Positions 1 to 6,056 are shown, counted from the first letter of the stretch. The stretch: 7,763 nucleotides of DNA from Candidatus Hermodarchaeota archaeon (GCA_016839995.1 JAEOTD010000110.1:1-7763), one strand, 5' to 3'. Notes: generated from the letters alone by a model not told the origin. Translations and numbers: made by a program.

Positions 1-311
1 CGTTGGAAAACTGTACCTCGCTGATAATTCATTAACACTCCTTTCACTGGCTGTTCAAGGGGTAATCGCCGGGGCTTTTTGGGTTTAATCTCTGCAGGTG
101 GTTGAACTTTTCGCTTTTTCTTTTTCTTCACTGGTTTTGTAGTTTTCTTTACCTTAGTAGTAGTCTTCTTTGTTGTCGTTTTCTTAGCCTTAGTAGTAGT
201 CTTCTTAGTCGTCGTTTTCTTTGAAGTCGTAGCCTTCTTTGTTGAGGCGCGGGTAGTTTTAGATTTACTGGTTTTTTTCTTGGCTTTGGTCTTTGAGGAT
301 TTTTCGGACAA
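1..311 (-). CDS. Probable ribosomal protein eL33 (L35Ae) with Lys/Thr-rich N-terminal extension, partial
   Basis: The frame reads from a TTG at 311-309 and leaves the window at base 1 with 103 complete codons and no stop, so the C-terminus is missing. Residues 1-70 are almost entirely Lys, Thr, Ser and Ala, with a repeated KKTTTKKTTTK pattern, like a histone H1 tail. Residues 71-85 are a Pro/Lys/Arg linker. From about residue 89 the sequence VKGVLMNYQRGTVFQ resembles the opening strand of eL33 as I recall it (yeast VKGKHLSYQR, Pyrococcus IKGVVLSYRR), which is the basis of the call. eL33 is a large-subunit ribosomal protein; normally it has almost nothing before this strand. The TTG is preceded by AGGTGG at 317-322 with a 5-base spacer; an in-frame GTG at 320-318, directly after a stop codon, is the other possible start. 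Only about 15 residues of the core are visible, so a different basic protein is not excluded. Confidence 0.6.
   Translation of the reverse strand, partial: MSEKSSKTKAKKKTSKSKTTRASTKKATTSKKTTTKKTTTKAKKTTTKKTTTKVKKTTKPVKKKKKRKVQPPAEIKPKKPRRLPLEQPVKGVLMNYQRGTVFQ
152..222. repeat. 36-base tandem repeat inside the Lys/Thr tail
   Basis: Two near-identical copies start at 152 and 188, a 36-base (12-codon) period, each beginning ccttagtagtagtcttctt on the plus strand. On the minus strand they encode KKTTTKKTTTK followed by Val or Ala. A degenerate third unit (KKATTSKK) follows toward position 245. The copies differ only at a few positions, several of them synonymous, which suggests slippage or recent duplication lengthening the tail in frame. 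Confidence 0.75.
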
Positions 312-355
312 GGTAACCACCTAGCCTTGAGGTGGACAAGGAGAATCCAGAGTAG

Positions 356-364
356 TTAATAAAA
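356..364 (-). promoter_or_regulatory. Candidate TATA box for the eL33-like gene
   Basis: On the minus strand this reads TTTTATTAA, about 45-50 bases before the TTG start at 311. An archaeal transcription start about 25 bases downstream would leave a leader of roughly 20 bases containing the AGGTGG ribosome binding site. The same A/T-rich element reads TTAATAAAA on the plus strand and could also serve the divergent Roadblock gene, with a longer leader. No clear BRE is visible. Confidence 0.35.
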
Positions 365-432
365 GTATTGGCACCCCGAAGATGCTACCTAACGAATGGA
401 TACAGATTCTTTACTAGGAGAGAGGAGTTTTG

Positions 433-465
433 TTGACTCGGGAAACACTAAAAGCTTTACAATGA
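433..465 (+). other. Possible 10-codon leader ORF upstream of the Roadblock gene
   Basis: A TTG at 433 preceded by AGAGGAG (421-427, 5-base spacer) opens a 10-codon frame, MTRETLKALQ, that ends with TGA at 463-465. This ribosome binding site is stronger than the one used by the Roadblock gene itself, whose ATG lies 12 bases after the mini-ORF stop. The TGA overlaps the GAGGGG motif of the next gene, so a terminating ribosome could help initiate there. Whether it is translated is inference. Confidence 0.3.
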
Positions 466-477
466 GGGGAAACATCT

Positions 478-867
478 ATGCAAACGCCCTCTGCGGATTC
501 AGCCATGTCTAAGGTGGAGAGCTATCTAGAAGAGACCGTGAGTCGAGAGCCCACAATTCATAGTGCTGCAATCATGACAGCTGATGGATTACCTCTGATT
601 GTTCTAATGGGGAAAGGCGAAGTGGAGAAATTAGAGTTAGCCGCAGCCATTGCTTCTCTTGGCGCATTATCCGAACAGACCACCAGTCGATTAAAAATTG
701 GTCAGTACAAGGATTTAATGCTTCGTTGTAGTCGAGGCCATTTGCTTGTAAAAAGAATCAGTGAAGCAAACGTGCTGGCAGTTATTGCAGATCGCAGCGC
801 CAACTTAGGGGCTATAACACTAATTATCGATTCTGTGACCAAACGTCTGAAAAGAATGCTGAAATGA
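478..867 (+). CDS. Roadblock/LC7 domain protein
   Basis: A 129-residue protein made of a single Roadblock/LC7 (MglB-like) domain. A short N-terminal helix (about 12-24) is followed by a strand-turn-strand carrying AAIMTADGLPLIV (about 31-43), a long helix (about 50-70), strands over LMLRCSRGHLLVKRI and NVLAVIADRSANLG, and a C-terminal helix ending in a Lys/Arg-rich tail. The order and the ADGLP turn are typical of the family. Roadblock proteins dimerise and act as scaffolds or GTPase-activating partners for small Ras-like GTPases; they are numerous in Asgard archaea. No GTPase is visible here, so its partner is unknown. The ATG at 478 has GAGGGG at 464-469 (8-base spacer); ATG at 505 is a weaker alternative. 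There is no signal peptide or membrane segment, so it is expected to be cytosolic. It converges on the PP-loop gene with a 21-base gap. Confidence 0.88.
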   Translation: MQTPSADSAMSKVESYLEETVSREPTIHSAAIMTADGLPLIVLMGKGEVEKLELAAAIASLGALSEQTTSRLKIGQYKDLMLRCSRGHLLVKRISEANVLAVIADRSANLGAITLIIDSVTKRLKRMLK

Positions 868-888
868 AATGCATTTACTTGGACACAT

Positions 889-1770
889 CTATTGATCAAT
901 TAATTGATTGAGATATTGCTCAACTCGAGCATGGGTCTTAACCTGGCGACGTGTCAACTTCGGATTTTTCTCAGCCCAATAGTTTGCAGCTAGGTTGGTT
1001 AGTATTCGATGTGTCCCTGATCCATATTGGAGGGCTCGTTTAGGAGCATGGATAGACTCAAGAGGAAGCCCCAAATCTTTTGCAAGAAGGCGAAGAACCT
1101 GTTTTCGAATGACCGTTCCTGAGTCATGGACTATTTTGCATGAAAGAGGTATTGACATAGAAAATTCAATGAGCGCCTTGTCGCAAAACGGAACCAGTAG
1201 TTGACAATTATGGTGTGAGAGGATAGCCTTCATTGATGGAAGGGTCTTTGTGTTAAGTGTCTGAAGATCTGATTTCATTTCTGTAAGGACTGCTTCTTCT
1301 CCTGATTTCAGAAAGTGTTTTTCATATTTGGCATACCCACCAAATAACTCGTCAGCACCTTGACCAGAATAAAGTGCAGTCACCCCAAATTGGCTTGCAC
1401 ACTTAGCTGCGAAAAAAAGAGGAATCGCTAATTCTACATGTAATACATCAACTTGCCCAAGAATAGAGAGAATAGTGGGAAGCGCTTCTTCGACTTCTTC
1501 CGCAGTAAGCATCTTCATTGTGAGAGGAAGATTCAGCGCTTCTGCCCCCTTCCGGGCTAACATAATGTCCTTAGCCGTGTTGATCCCTGCAACAATAAGC
1601 GGAAAGGTTTCTGAGTAAAAATCGAATAAGAGTGCGGTAATTACGCTGCTGTCTAGACCTCCTGAGTATAGAACCCCAAATTCCCCTGCGGGAGGGGGGC
1701 TTTTTGAAATTGCTTCAGCAAGAAGTTCGTGGAGACGTTGACTCAATTGGACACATGGGTCGTTCTTCAT
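889..1770 (-). CDS. Stand-alone asparagine-synthase-like PP-loop ATP pyrophosphatase
   Basis: A 293-residue protein corresponding to the C-terminal synthetase domain of AsnB only. The PP-loop SGGLDSS (36-42) binds the pyrophosphate of ATP. The second family signature, SGQGADELFGGY, lies at about 135-146, and a conserved basic stretch APKRALQYGSG near 243-253. There is no N-terminal glutamine amidotransferase domain and no catalytic Cys at position 2, so the enzyme cannot take ammonia from glutamine by itself. The reaction is presumably adenylation of a carboxylate followed by attack of ammonia or another amine. That it makes asparagine is not shown; PP-loop homologues of this size also serve in other pathways. 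I chose the ATG at 1770; an in-frame GTG at 1782 would add four residues. Neither has a convincing ribosome binding site, so a very short leader is possible. The gene is single and faces the intergenic region before the nrd operon. Confidence 0.85.
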   Translation of the reverse strand: MKNDPCVQLSQRLHELLAEAISKSPPPAGEFGVLYSGGLDSSVITALLFDFYSETFPLIVAGINTAKDIMLARKGAEALNLPLTMKMLTAEEVEEALPTILSILGQVDVLHVELAIPLFFAAKCASQFGVTALYSGQGADELFGGYAKYEKHFLKSGEEAVLTEMKSDLQTLNTKTLPSMKAILSHHNCQLLVPFCDKALIEFSMSIPLSCKIVHDSGTVIRKQVLRLLAKDLGLPLESIHAPKRALQYGSGTHRILTNLAANYWAEKNPKLTRRQVKTHARVEQYLNQLIDQ

Positions 1771-1880
1771 GATGGTGCACACTTTGAGGTAGAGTACAAG
1801 TTATCGGCAGGTTTATGTGCATCGATAGGTTGAAAATTCTCTGGTCGCTTATCCGCGATGACAGGAAGGCATTTGTGTGA

Positions 1881-1928
1881 CCGCTCTCGCGGGATGAACT
1901 ATCATAGTTACCTAGAGCGAGTGAGCGG
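1881..1928. repeat. 48-base imperfect palindrome
   Basis: From outside in: CCGCTC (1881-1886) pairs with GAGCGG (1923-1928), TCGC (1887-1890) with GCGA (1917-1920) leaving a 2-base GT bulge, then an internal loop, then AACTAT (1897-1902) with ATAGTT (1904-1909) around a single C. That gives 16 base pairs. It could be an operator for a dimeric regulator, a structured RNA, or the remnant of a small mobile element; the sequence alone does not decide. Confidence 0.6.
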
Positions 1929-1942
1929 CTAGCTCTGTTTTT
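1914..1942 (+). terminator. Possible hairpin plus T-run
   Basis: AGAGC (1914-1918) pairs with GCTCT (1932-1936), followed by G and TTTTT at 1938-1942. This pairing uses bases that also belong to the right arm of the larger palindrome, so the two structures exclude one another. A T-run after a hairpin could end plus-strand transcription, but no plus-strand gene lies immediately upstream. Confidence 0.25.
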
Positions 1943-2155
1943 CAATGCGCGCGCAACCTTGTGATGGTGAACAATAACAAGATCCATCAATTTCCTGATG
2001 AAGTGGAATTGGTTGGTTTACGTAATAAAATTTCGATGTGTCTTATGAGAGTGTAATACAGTGGAACAAGGTGAAGCCAAATCCCTTCGAAGACAGGAAA
2101 TGCCTAAATCAAAAACTAACTTACCAGCTATTTGCGTATTCAAATCACTACCGAC

Positions 2156-2163
2156 TTAAAATA
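2156..2163 (+). promoter_or_regulatory. Candidate TATA box of the nrd operon
   Basis: TTAAAATA is the best TATA-like element before the redoxin gene. A start about 25 bases downstream (near 2185-2190) gives a leader of about 25 bases that still contains the purine-rich GGAGGGAGGCGGG stretch (2191-2203). The upstream bases are not a clear BRE. Confidence 0.4.
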
Positions 2164-2211
2164 GGATTTTTATGGAATAAGGAGAAATAGGGAGGGAGGC
2201 GGGATCTTTAC

Positions 2212-2478
2212 TTGGTCTGTGTGGTTTATTCTAGTAGTGTTTGCCCCAGATGTGAGTTGCTTAAACAGTATTTACAGGACCATAAGATCGAGTACACAGA
2301 ACGAATGGTTGAGGAACCTGATGCACAAGTCGATGCACTCATGCTCAGCATCTACAGTACACCTGCACTAGTCATCGACAATAATGTTCTTCACCAAACG
2401 AACCTATTCCCCAACAATAGACTCAATGAATCAAATCTTATAACATTTCTGAGGAGCAACGGACATGGCCCGGCGTAG
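2212..2478 (+). CDS. Glutaredoxin/NrdH-like thioredoxin-fold redoxin
   Basis: An 88-residue single-domain redoxin. It starts with a beta strand (VCVVYSSS), then the redox motif CPRC at 11-14 on the first helix, and carries the cis-proline loop STPAL (49-53, Pro51) before the strand LVIDNNVL. This is the standard layout and length of the glutaredoxin/NrdH group. The two motif cysteines should cycle between dithiol and disulfide. Its stop lies 14 bases inside nrdD, so the two genes are translationally linked and the protein is a strong candidate for the reductant of the reductase. Class III reductases of the non-formate type are known to use thioredoxin-family donors, which fits, but donor identity is inference. 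The start is TTG at 2212, behind a long purine-rich stretch at 2191-2203; a GTG at 2221 would be too close to the first strand. I see no reductase for this redoxin in the window. Confidence 0.85.
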   Translation: MVCVVYSSSVCPRCELLKQYLQDHKIEYTERMVEEPDAQVDALMLSIYSTPALVIDNNVLHQTNLFPNNRLNESNLITFLRSNGHGPA

Positions 2479-4807
2479 GAGGAAGCCAAAGGGCGTAACC
2501 CAGAGAACAGTGTCATTAGATCGGTGGATTCAAGCTGTCCGAAAAGAGGAAGCTGGAATGCCATTAGTGCGAACCAGTGATGCATTAATCCGCAGCTGGA
2601 ACCGCAAGAAAATCGTTGACGCTTTAGTTCGTGAAACGCTATTGGTCCAAGAACTCTTCAAAATTCCTTCAATTAGCCAAGAAGAGGCCAAGGCCATTGC
2701 CCGTGAAGTGGAACAGAGAATTCAGCAGATGCAGCTTCCCTTCGTAAGTGCACCACTGATTCGAGAAATCCAGAACCAGGTTCTTTTAGAGAAAGCCAAG
2801 CAAGACCCACGATTTGCAGTCTACCGGAATGCCTTAACCCGAGTTGGTGTCCCCATGTGGGACTTCAGCCATATCATCTGTGGAAATGGTTACGAAGCGC
2901 AAGAAAACGCTAATATGCAACCCAACCCTGAAACCATTCATAAGAAGATAGCAGATCGACTCTGTAAAGAAGCATACCTATTGATGCTTCCACCGGAGCT
3001 TGCTGATGCGCATCTCGCAGGCGACATTCATGTTCATGACCTTGAGTATTTTGGAACCCGCCCCTTCTGTGCAGATTATGATGCACGATATTTCTTCAAA
3101 TATGGATTGATGTGTGATGGTCTTGGTGAAAGGACAGCAGTTGCAAAGCCAGCGTCGTACCCAACGGTGGCTATATTGCACCTCATCAAAGTCTTGGCAG
3201 CCGGTCAAACCAACAGCGCCGGCGGTCAAGGACTCTTCAATTTTAATGTATTCCTGGCGCCTTTCCTCCGTGGAAAATCTTCTCGAGAGATTGAACAGCT
3301 TGCTCAAACAATCCTCTTCGAAGCCAACGAAACCTACGTCTCCCGAGGCGGACAATTAGTCTTCTCGAGCATTCAACTAGAGTCAGGAATTCCGAAAGTC
3401 TGGCGTGATGCGCCAGTTGTTTATCGCGGTAAAGTCGGACCAGATACGTACGGAGATTACGAAGATGAAGCACGAACCTTCATGACAACGATTCTAGAGA
3501 CATACCTTCAAGGCGATGCTTGGGGGAAAATGTTCACCTTTCCCAAACCTGAGATTAGAGTTCGTCGTGAATACTTTACAAAAAGCGAGCACGAAGAGAA
3601 TATGTATTTGGCAGCAAAACTCTCCGCAAAGTTTGGTAGCAGCTATTTCGATAACTTGATTCCTGGTTATAGGGACTCAGAAGGGCAGGATTGTTACCAA
3701 TGCTGTGCATTCCGACTTGAGGAAGATATTGGCTCGGATGAGTTTCAGAAGAAGATTATGTTTGAAGACGGCGCACACTTCTCGATGGGCGGTCTTCAGG
3801 TTGTCACATTGAATTTGCCGCGACTAGCGTATATCGCAAAGGGTAACGATAACCTTTTACTCGAAAACCTTCGGGGCAAAATGGAGTTAGCTCGTCGTGT
3901 TCTCATGATAAAACGCAAGTTCATTCAACGCCAAATTGATAACGGTATGCTTCCATTTCTCACTCAACAAGCGCAATCCAATGGGCACAAAGCACCTCCC
4001 CTTTTTGATGTCCTTAATTCCTCACCCATTTTTGGATTTGTCGGTGTTAATGAGATGGTTCAGCATCACACGGGAGCCCAATTACATGAAAGTCAAGATG
4101 CGGTACGATTCGGTCTCCGTGTTATTGCAGAAATGGAACACATCCGAAAAATGTACAGTGAAGAAACGGGATTACCGTTCGCTGTAGCCCGTACCCCTGC
4201 AGAATCGTGCTCAACTCGTCTAGCGATTATGGACCTACTTCACTATAATGGCGAAGCGAAATCGGTCGTTAAAGGAGATATCTCGAATTGGCGAAATCAG
4301 CTCGAAGAAGCAGGGCGAACAGCTGTCCCAGCTTACTATACCAATGGATTTATGGTCAACTATGAGTCCCAAACTTCATTGGCAAAGAAAATTGCAATTG
4401 AGGAGAAAGCATTTCCTTTGTTATCTGGTGGAAACATCTTCCATGTTTTTCTTGGAGAAGCCGCACCGGATCCCGATGCACTCATGAAACTAAATCAGAG
4501 AATCGCCATGAATACTCAGTTGGGCTATTACAGCTACACACGTGATTTGTCTGTATGTAAACGGTGCCACAGTACGGCCAGCGGCCTGATAGCGGTTTGC
4601 CCGAATTGTGGACATACCGATTTGGATTGGTTTAGCCGCATTACTGGATACTATCAAAATGTATCAGGTTGGAATGCTGGAAAACGTGAGGAATTGATGC
4701 GCAGATATCGAGTACTTAATGGATCCAGTATACCAACCTTTGATTTTTCCAACATTTCTGTGCAACAAGGACAGCTTCGTTCTGCTAATGGTGTCCGATC
4801 CTCTTAG
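2465..4807 (+). CDS. nrdD: Anaerobic (class III) ribonucleoside-triphosphate reductase
   Basis: A 780-residue glycyl-radical enzyme that reduces ribonucleotides to deoxyribonucleotides without oxygen. After a basic N-terminus, residues about 33-125 form an ATP-cone, the allosteric domain that senses dATP/ATP. The catalytic barrel follows, with GDIHVHD (186-192), the GGQGLFNFNVFLAPFL region (about 255-270), FSSIQLESGIPK and FTFPKPEIRVRR. Cys410, Cys413 and Cys414 in CYQCCAFR are where the thiyl-radical cysteine of the family is expected. Near the C-terminus four cysteines (698, 701, 712, 715; CKRC and CPNC) form the structural zinc site, and RITGYYQ (725-731) carries the glycyl radical at Gly728, followed by WNAGK. 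All essential elements are present and the length is normal for archaeal NrdD. The ATG at 2465 has GAGGAG at 2451-2456 (8-base spacer) inside the upstream redoxin gene. The activase is encoded elsewhere, probably by the minus-strand gene at the right edge. Confidence 0.97.
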   Translation: MARRRRKPKGVTQRTVSLDRWIQAVRKEEAGMPLVRTSDALIRSWNRKKIVDALVRETLLVQELFKIPSISQEEAKAIAREVEQRIQQMQLPFVSAPLIREIQNQVLLEKAKQDPRFAVYRNALTRVGVPMWDFSHIICGNGYEAQENANMQPNPETIHKKIADRLCKEAYLLMLPPELADAHLAGDIHVHDLEYFGTRPFCADYDARYFFKYGLMCDGLGERTAVAKPASYPTVAILHLIKVLAAGQTNSAGGQGLFNFNVFLAPFLRGKSSREIEQLAQTILFEANETYVSRGGQLVFSSIQLESGIPKVWRDAPVVYRGKVGPDTYGDYEDEARTFMTTILETYLQGDAWGKMFTFPKPEIRVRREYFTKSEHEENMYLAAKLSAKFGSSYFDNLIPGYRDSEGQDCYQCCAFRLEEDIGSDEFQKKIMFEDGAHFSMGGLQVVTLNLPRLAYIAKGNDNLLLENLRGKMELARRVLMIKRKFIQRQIDNGMLPFLTQQAQSNGHKAPPLFDVLNSSPIFGFVGVNEMVQHHTGAQLHESQDAVRFGLRVIAEMEHIRKMYSEETGLPFAVARTPAESCSTRLAIMDLLHYNGEAKSVVKGDISNWRNQLEEAGRTAVPAYYTNGFMVNYESQTSLAKKIAIEEKAFPLLSGGNIFHVFLGEAAPDPDALMKLNQRIAMNTQLGYYSYTRDLSVCKRCHSTASGLIAVCPNCGHTDLDWFSRITGYYQNVSGWNAGKREELMRRYRVLNGSSIPTFDFSNISVQQGQLRSANGVRSS

Positions 4808-4849
4808 TAATCTGCAAATCTTATCTCTGAACAAGAATAATACAAATCC

Positions 4850-4858
4850 TTTAATTTA
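4850..4858 (+). promoter_or_regulatory. Candidate TATA box between nrdD and the four-CxxC gene
   Basis: TTTAATTTA is about 50 bases before the ATG at 4903. A start about 25 bases downstream would leave a leader of roughly 25 bases and would favour the ATG at 4903. The AGGAG overlapping its end at 4858-4862 could instead be a ribosome binding site on an nrdD read-through transcript. Confidence 0.3.
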
Positions 4859-4871
4859 GGAGTAAGTGCAC

Positions 4872-4916
4872 GTGAAGTTAACACAATTATGTGGTTACGA
4901 AAATGGCATCAGATGA
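4872..4916 (+). other. Possible 14-codon ORF overlapping the four-CxxC gene start
   Basis: A GTG at 4872 lies 9 bases after AGGAG (4858-4862) and opens 14 codons ending at TGA 4914-4916, in a different frame from the downstream gene. It runs across all but the last in-frame start of that gene (4891, 4903, 4918). It would exist only on a transcript coming from nrdD or an upstream promoter. No evidence of translation beyond the ribosome binding site. Confidence 0.2.
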
Positions 4917-5175
4917 AATGATTTGTCAAAAATGCGGTGGAACCAGTTTCCGTCGAGTCACAGATGAATGGATGCGCCGATCTATCCCCTGGACCGCTGA
5001 GGGAGTGGTTCGGCAATGCGAAGCTTGTGGAGAGAAACACTTCGCATGCTCAAATTGCCATAACTTGTTAACCCGGGTAAACATCACTAATGTCCGAGTG
5101 ATGAAAAGTACATGTCCAAATTGTGGGCACCAAGATGCTACTATCCAACGTTGGCTTCAGGAACAAAGGGGATAA
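4903..5175 (+). CDS. Small protein with four CxxC zinc knuckles
   Basis: A 90-residue protein (from ATG 4903) with four CxxC pairs: CQKC (8-11), CEAC (39-42), CSNC (49-52) and CPNC (71-74), the last followed by GH. Eight cysteines fit two zinc sites, either as two successive ribbons or interleaved. Between the first two pairs lies a segment rich in Arg and Trp (RRVTDEWMRRSIPWTAEG). The C-terminus is a short helix. The layout is that of small archaeal zinc-ribbon proteins that bind nucleic acid or protein; I do not recognise a named family and assign no function. Start choice is uncertain: GTG 4891 adds four residues, ATG 4918 removes five, and none has a good ribosome binding site at normal spacing. 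It lies 95 bases after nrdD on the same strand and could be co-transcribed, but the promoter-like element at 4850 suggests it may be separate. Confidence 0.75.
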   Translation: MASDEMICQKCGGTSFRRVTDEWMRRSIPWTAEGVVRQCEACGEKHFACSNCHNLLTRVNITNVRVMKSTCPNCGHQDATIQRWLQEQRG

Positions 5176-5188
5176 TTATCAAGTTTGG

Positions 5189-5220
5189 ATAAGGCATGAG
5201 TTTATGATAAGAAGCCTTAT
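5189..5220. repeat. Hairpin-forming inverted repeat before the PAC2 gene
   Basis: ATAAGGC (5189-5195) and GCCTTAT (5214-5220) are perfect complements around an 18-base loop; a G-T wobble extends the stem. A competing small hairpin, TTATC (5176-5180) with GATAA (5188-5192), overlaps its left arm. It begins 13 bases after the stop of the four-CxxC gene, so it may mark the end of that transcript. The right arm runs into TTATTTA, which could be the TATA element of the PAC2 gene. Confidence 0.4.
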
Positions 5221-5270
5221 TTACCGCTAGTAAACAGTCGCTTGATGTAGATTCCTTGGAGAGAAATAGG

Positions 5271-6056
5271 TTGTCAAAAAAGCAACAATCACCCAAATCC
5301 CATTCAGAAGAGCCGTTCATTCAAATCGTATCAATTGGTGAAGACGTGAAACTAGCCAAAGAGCCAATCCTGGTGATTGGATTCCCAGGTCCAGGATTAG
5401 TTGGCATGATTTCAGCAGGTCGAATGATAGATGGCCTCGAGATGAAACTAATCGGAGCAATTCGCTCCCCCCTTATCCCACCTGTCACTCCGTTTTTTGG
5501 TGGAGTTCTACGATTACCTATCCGCATTCATGCAAGCAAAGATGGCCAATATATTACAGTGATATCGGAGTTTCCATTACCCTTGGAGACTATTTTCTTT
5601 GTCGCTAGTAAAATCTTAGATTGGGCTGCTGAGAAGGGTGTAAAGAAAGTTGTTTGTGTTGAAGGCATTGGTGTGGAAAAACGAACAGGAACCCCTGAGG
5701 TTTTTGGCGCAGCTGAACCCCACCTCTTAGCTGAGCTTGAAAAATATTCTATTCCGCGGGTTCAGAAAGGATTCGTTGCGGGAATAGCTGGTGCAATTCT
5801 AAATGAGTGTCTCATCCGGAAATTAGATGGATACTGTTTATTGGCTACAGCAACAGCAGATTTACCTGATCCAGAAGCATCTGCAAATATGGTCGCCGCA
5901 ATCAATCGATTTCTTGATGTCGACGTAAGCATCCAACCCTTAATTCAGAACGAATCTGTGATCAAAGCCCAGTTGAATGATTTAGCAAAAGAAACCCGAA
6001 GAGAACAACAAGCCGCCGAAGATCATGGATATCGACCGATTCCCTTCTATGTGTGA
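5271..6056 (+). CDS. PAC2-family protein (proteasome assembly chaperone-like)
   Basis: A 261-residue member of the PAC2 family (Pfam PF09754). After a short polar N-terminus the first strand runs into the glycine-rich loop GFPGPGLVG (37-45). Later landmarks are SPLIPPVTPFFGG (about 66-78), SEFPLPLETIFFVASKILDWA (about 99-119), the VVCVEGIGVEKR strand and loop (about 127-138), and the GIAGAIL segment (about 172-178). The C-terminal 40 residues are a polar helix ending in YRPIPFYV. Eukaryotic PAC2 helps assemble the 20S proteasome alpha ring; archaeal members are usually annotated as proteasome assembly chaperones by homology, but their role is less certain. I chose TTG 5271 because GGAGAG (5258-5263) lies 7 bases upstream; TTG 5256 would add five residues without a good site. 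No proteasome gene is in the window. It converges on the zinc-ribbon gene. Confidence 0.9.
   Translation: MSKKQQSPKSHSEEPFIQIVSIGEDVKLAKEPILVIGFPGPGLVGMISAGRMIDGLEMKLIGAIRSPLIPPVTPFFGGVLRLPIRIHASKDGQYITVISEFPLPLETIFFVASKILDWAAEKGVKKVVCVEGIGVEKRTGTPEVFGAAEPHLLAELEKYSIPRVQKGFVAGIAGAILNECLIRKLDGYCLLATATADLPDPEASANMVAAINRFLDVDVSIQPLIQNESVIKAQLNDLAKETRREQQAAEDHGYRPIPFYV

Larger units (their letters stand above)
1783..2211. other. Intergenic region between the PP-loop gene and the nrd operon
   Basis: About 430 bases between two divergent genes. It contains the imperfect palindrome at 1881-1928, a second hairpin with a T-run at 1914-1942, and an A/T-rich promoter-like element at 2156-2163. I see no convincing gene. 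A minus-strand frame over 1715-1990 is open, but its translation is compositionally mixed, overlaps the start of the PP-loop gene and shows no family motif. Confidence 0.6.

Noticed and set aside
895..908. 14-base perfect palindrome ATCAATTAATTGAT at the end of the PP-loop gene
   Set aside because: It is all but A/T only, lies inside the coding sequence, and a palindrome of this length is expected about once by chance in a window this size.
879..1756. TTGGACACAT occurring at 879-888 and 1747-1756, almost flanking the PP-loop gene
   Set aside because: Ten-base repeats are common by chance at this window length; one copy lies within the gene and there is no transposase or inverted repeat to suggest insertion.
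1715..1990. Minus-strand open frame of 91 codons over the intergenic region
   Set aside because: It overlaps the PP-loop gene start in another frame, spans the palindrome, has no domain signature and no ribosome binding site.
1971..2004. GTGATGG and CTGATGA motifs resembling C and D boxes
   Set aside because: The C-box match is imperfect, spacing does not fit a guide RNA, and no terminal stem is present.
2978..3473. Long open frames on both strands inside nrdD
   Set aside because: They are shadows of nrdD; their translations lack motifs, and the nrdD frame shows continuous family conservation.
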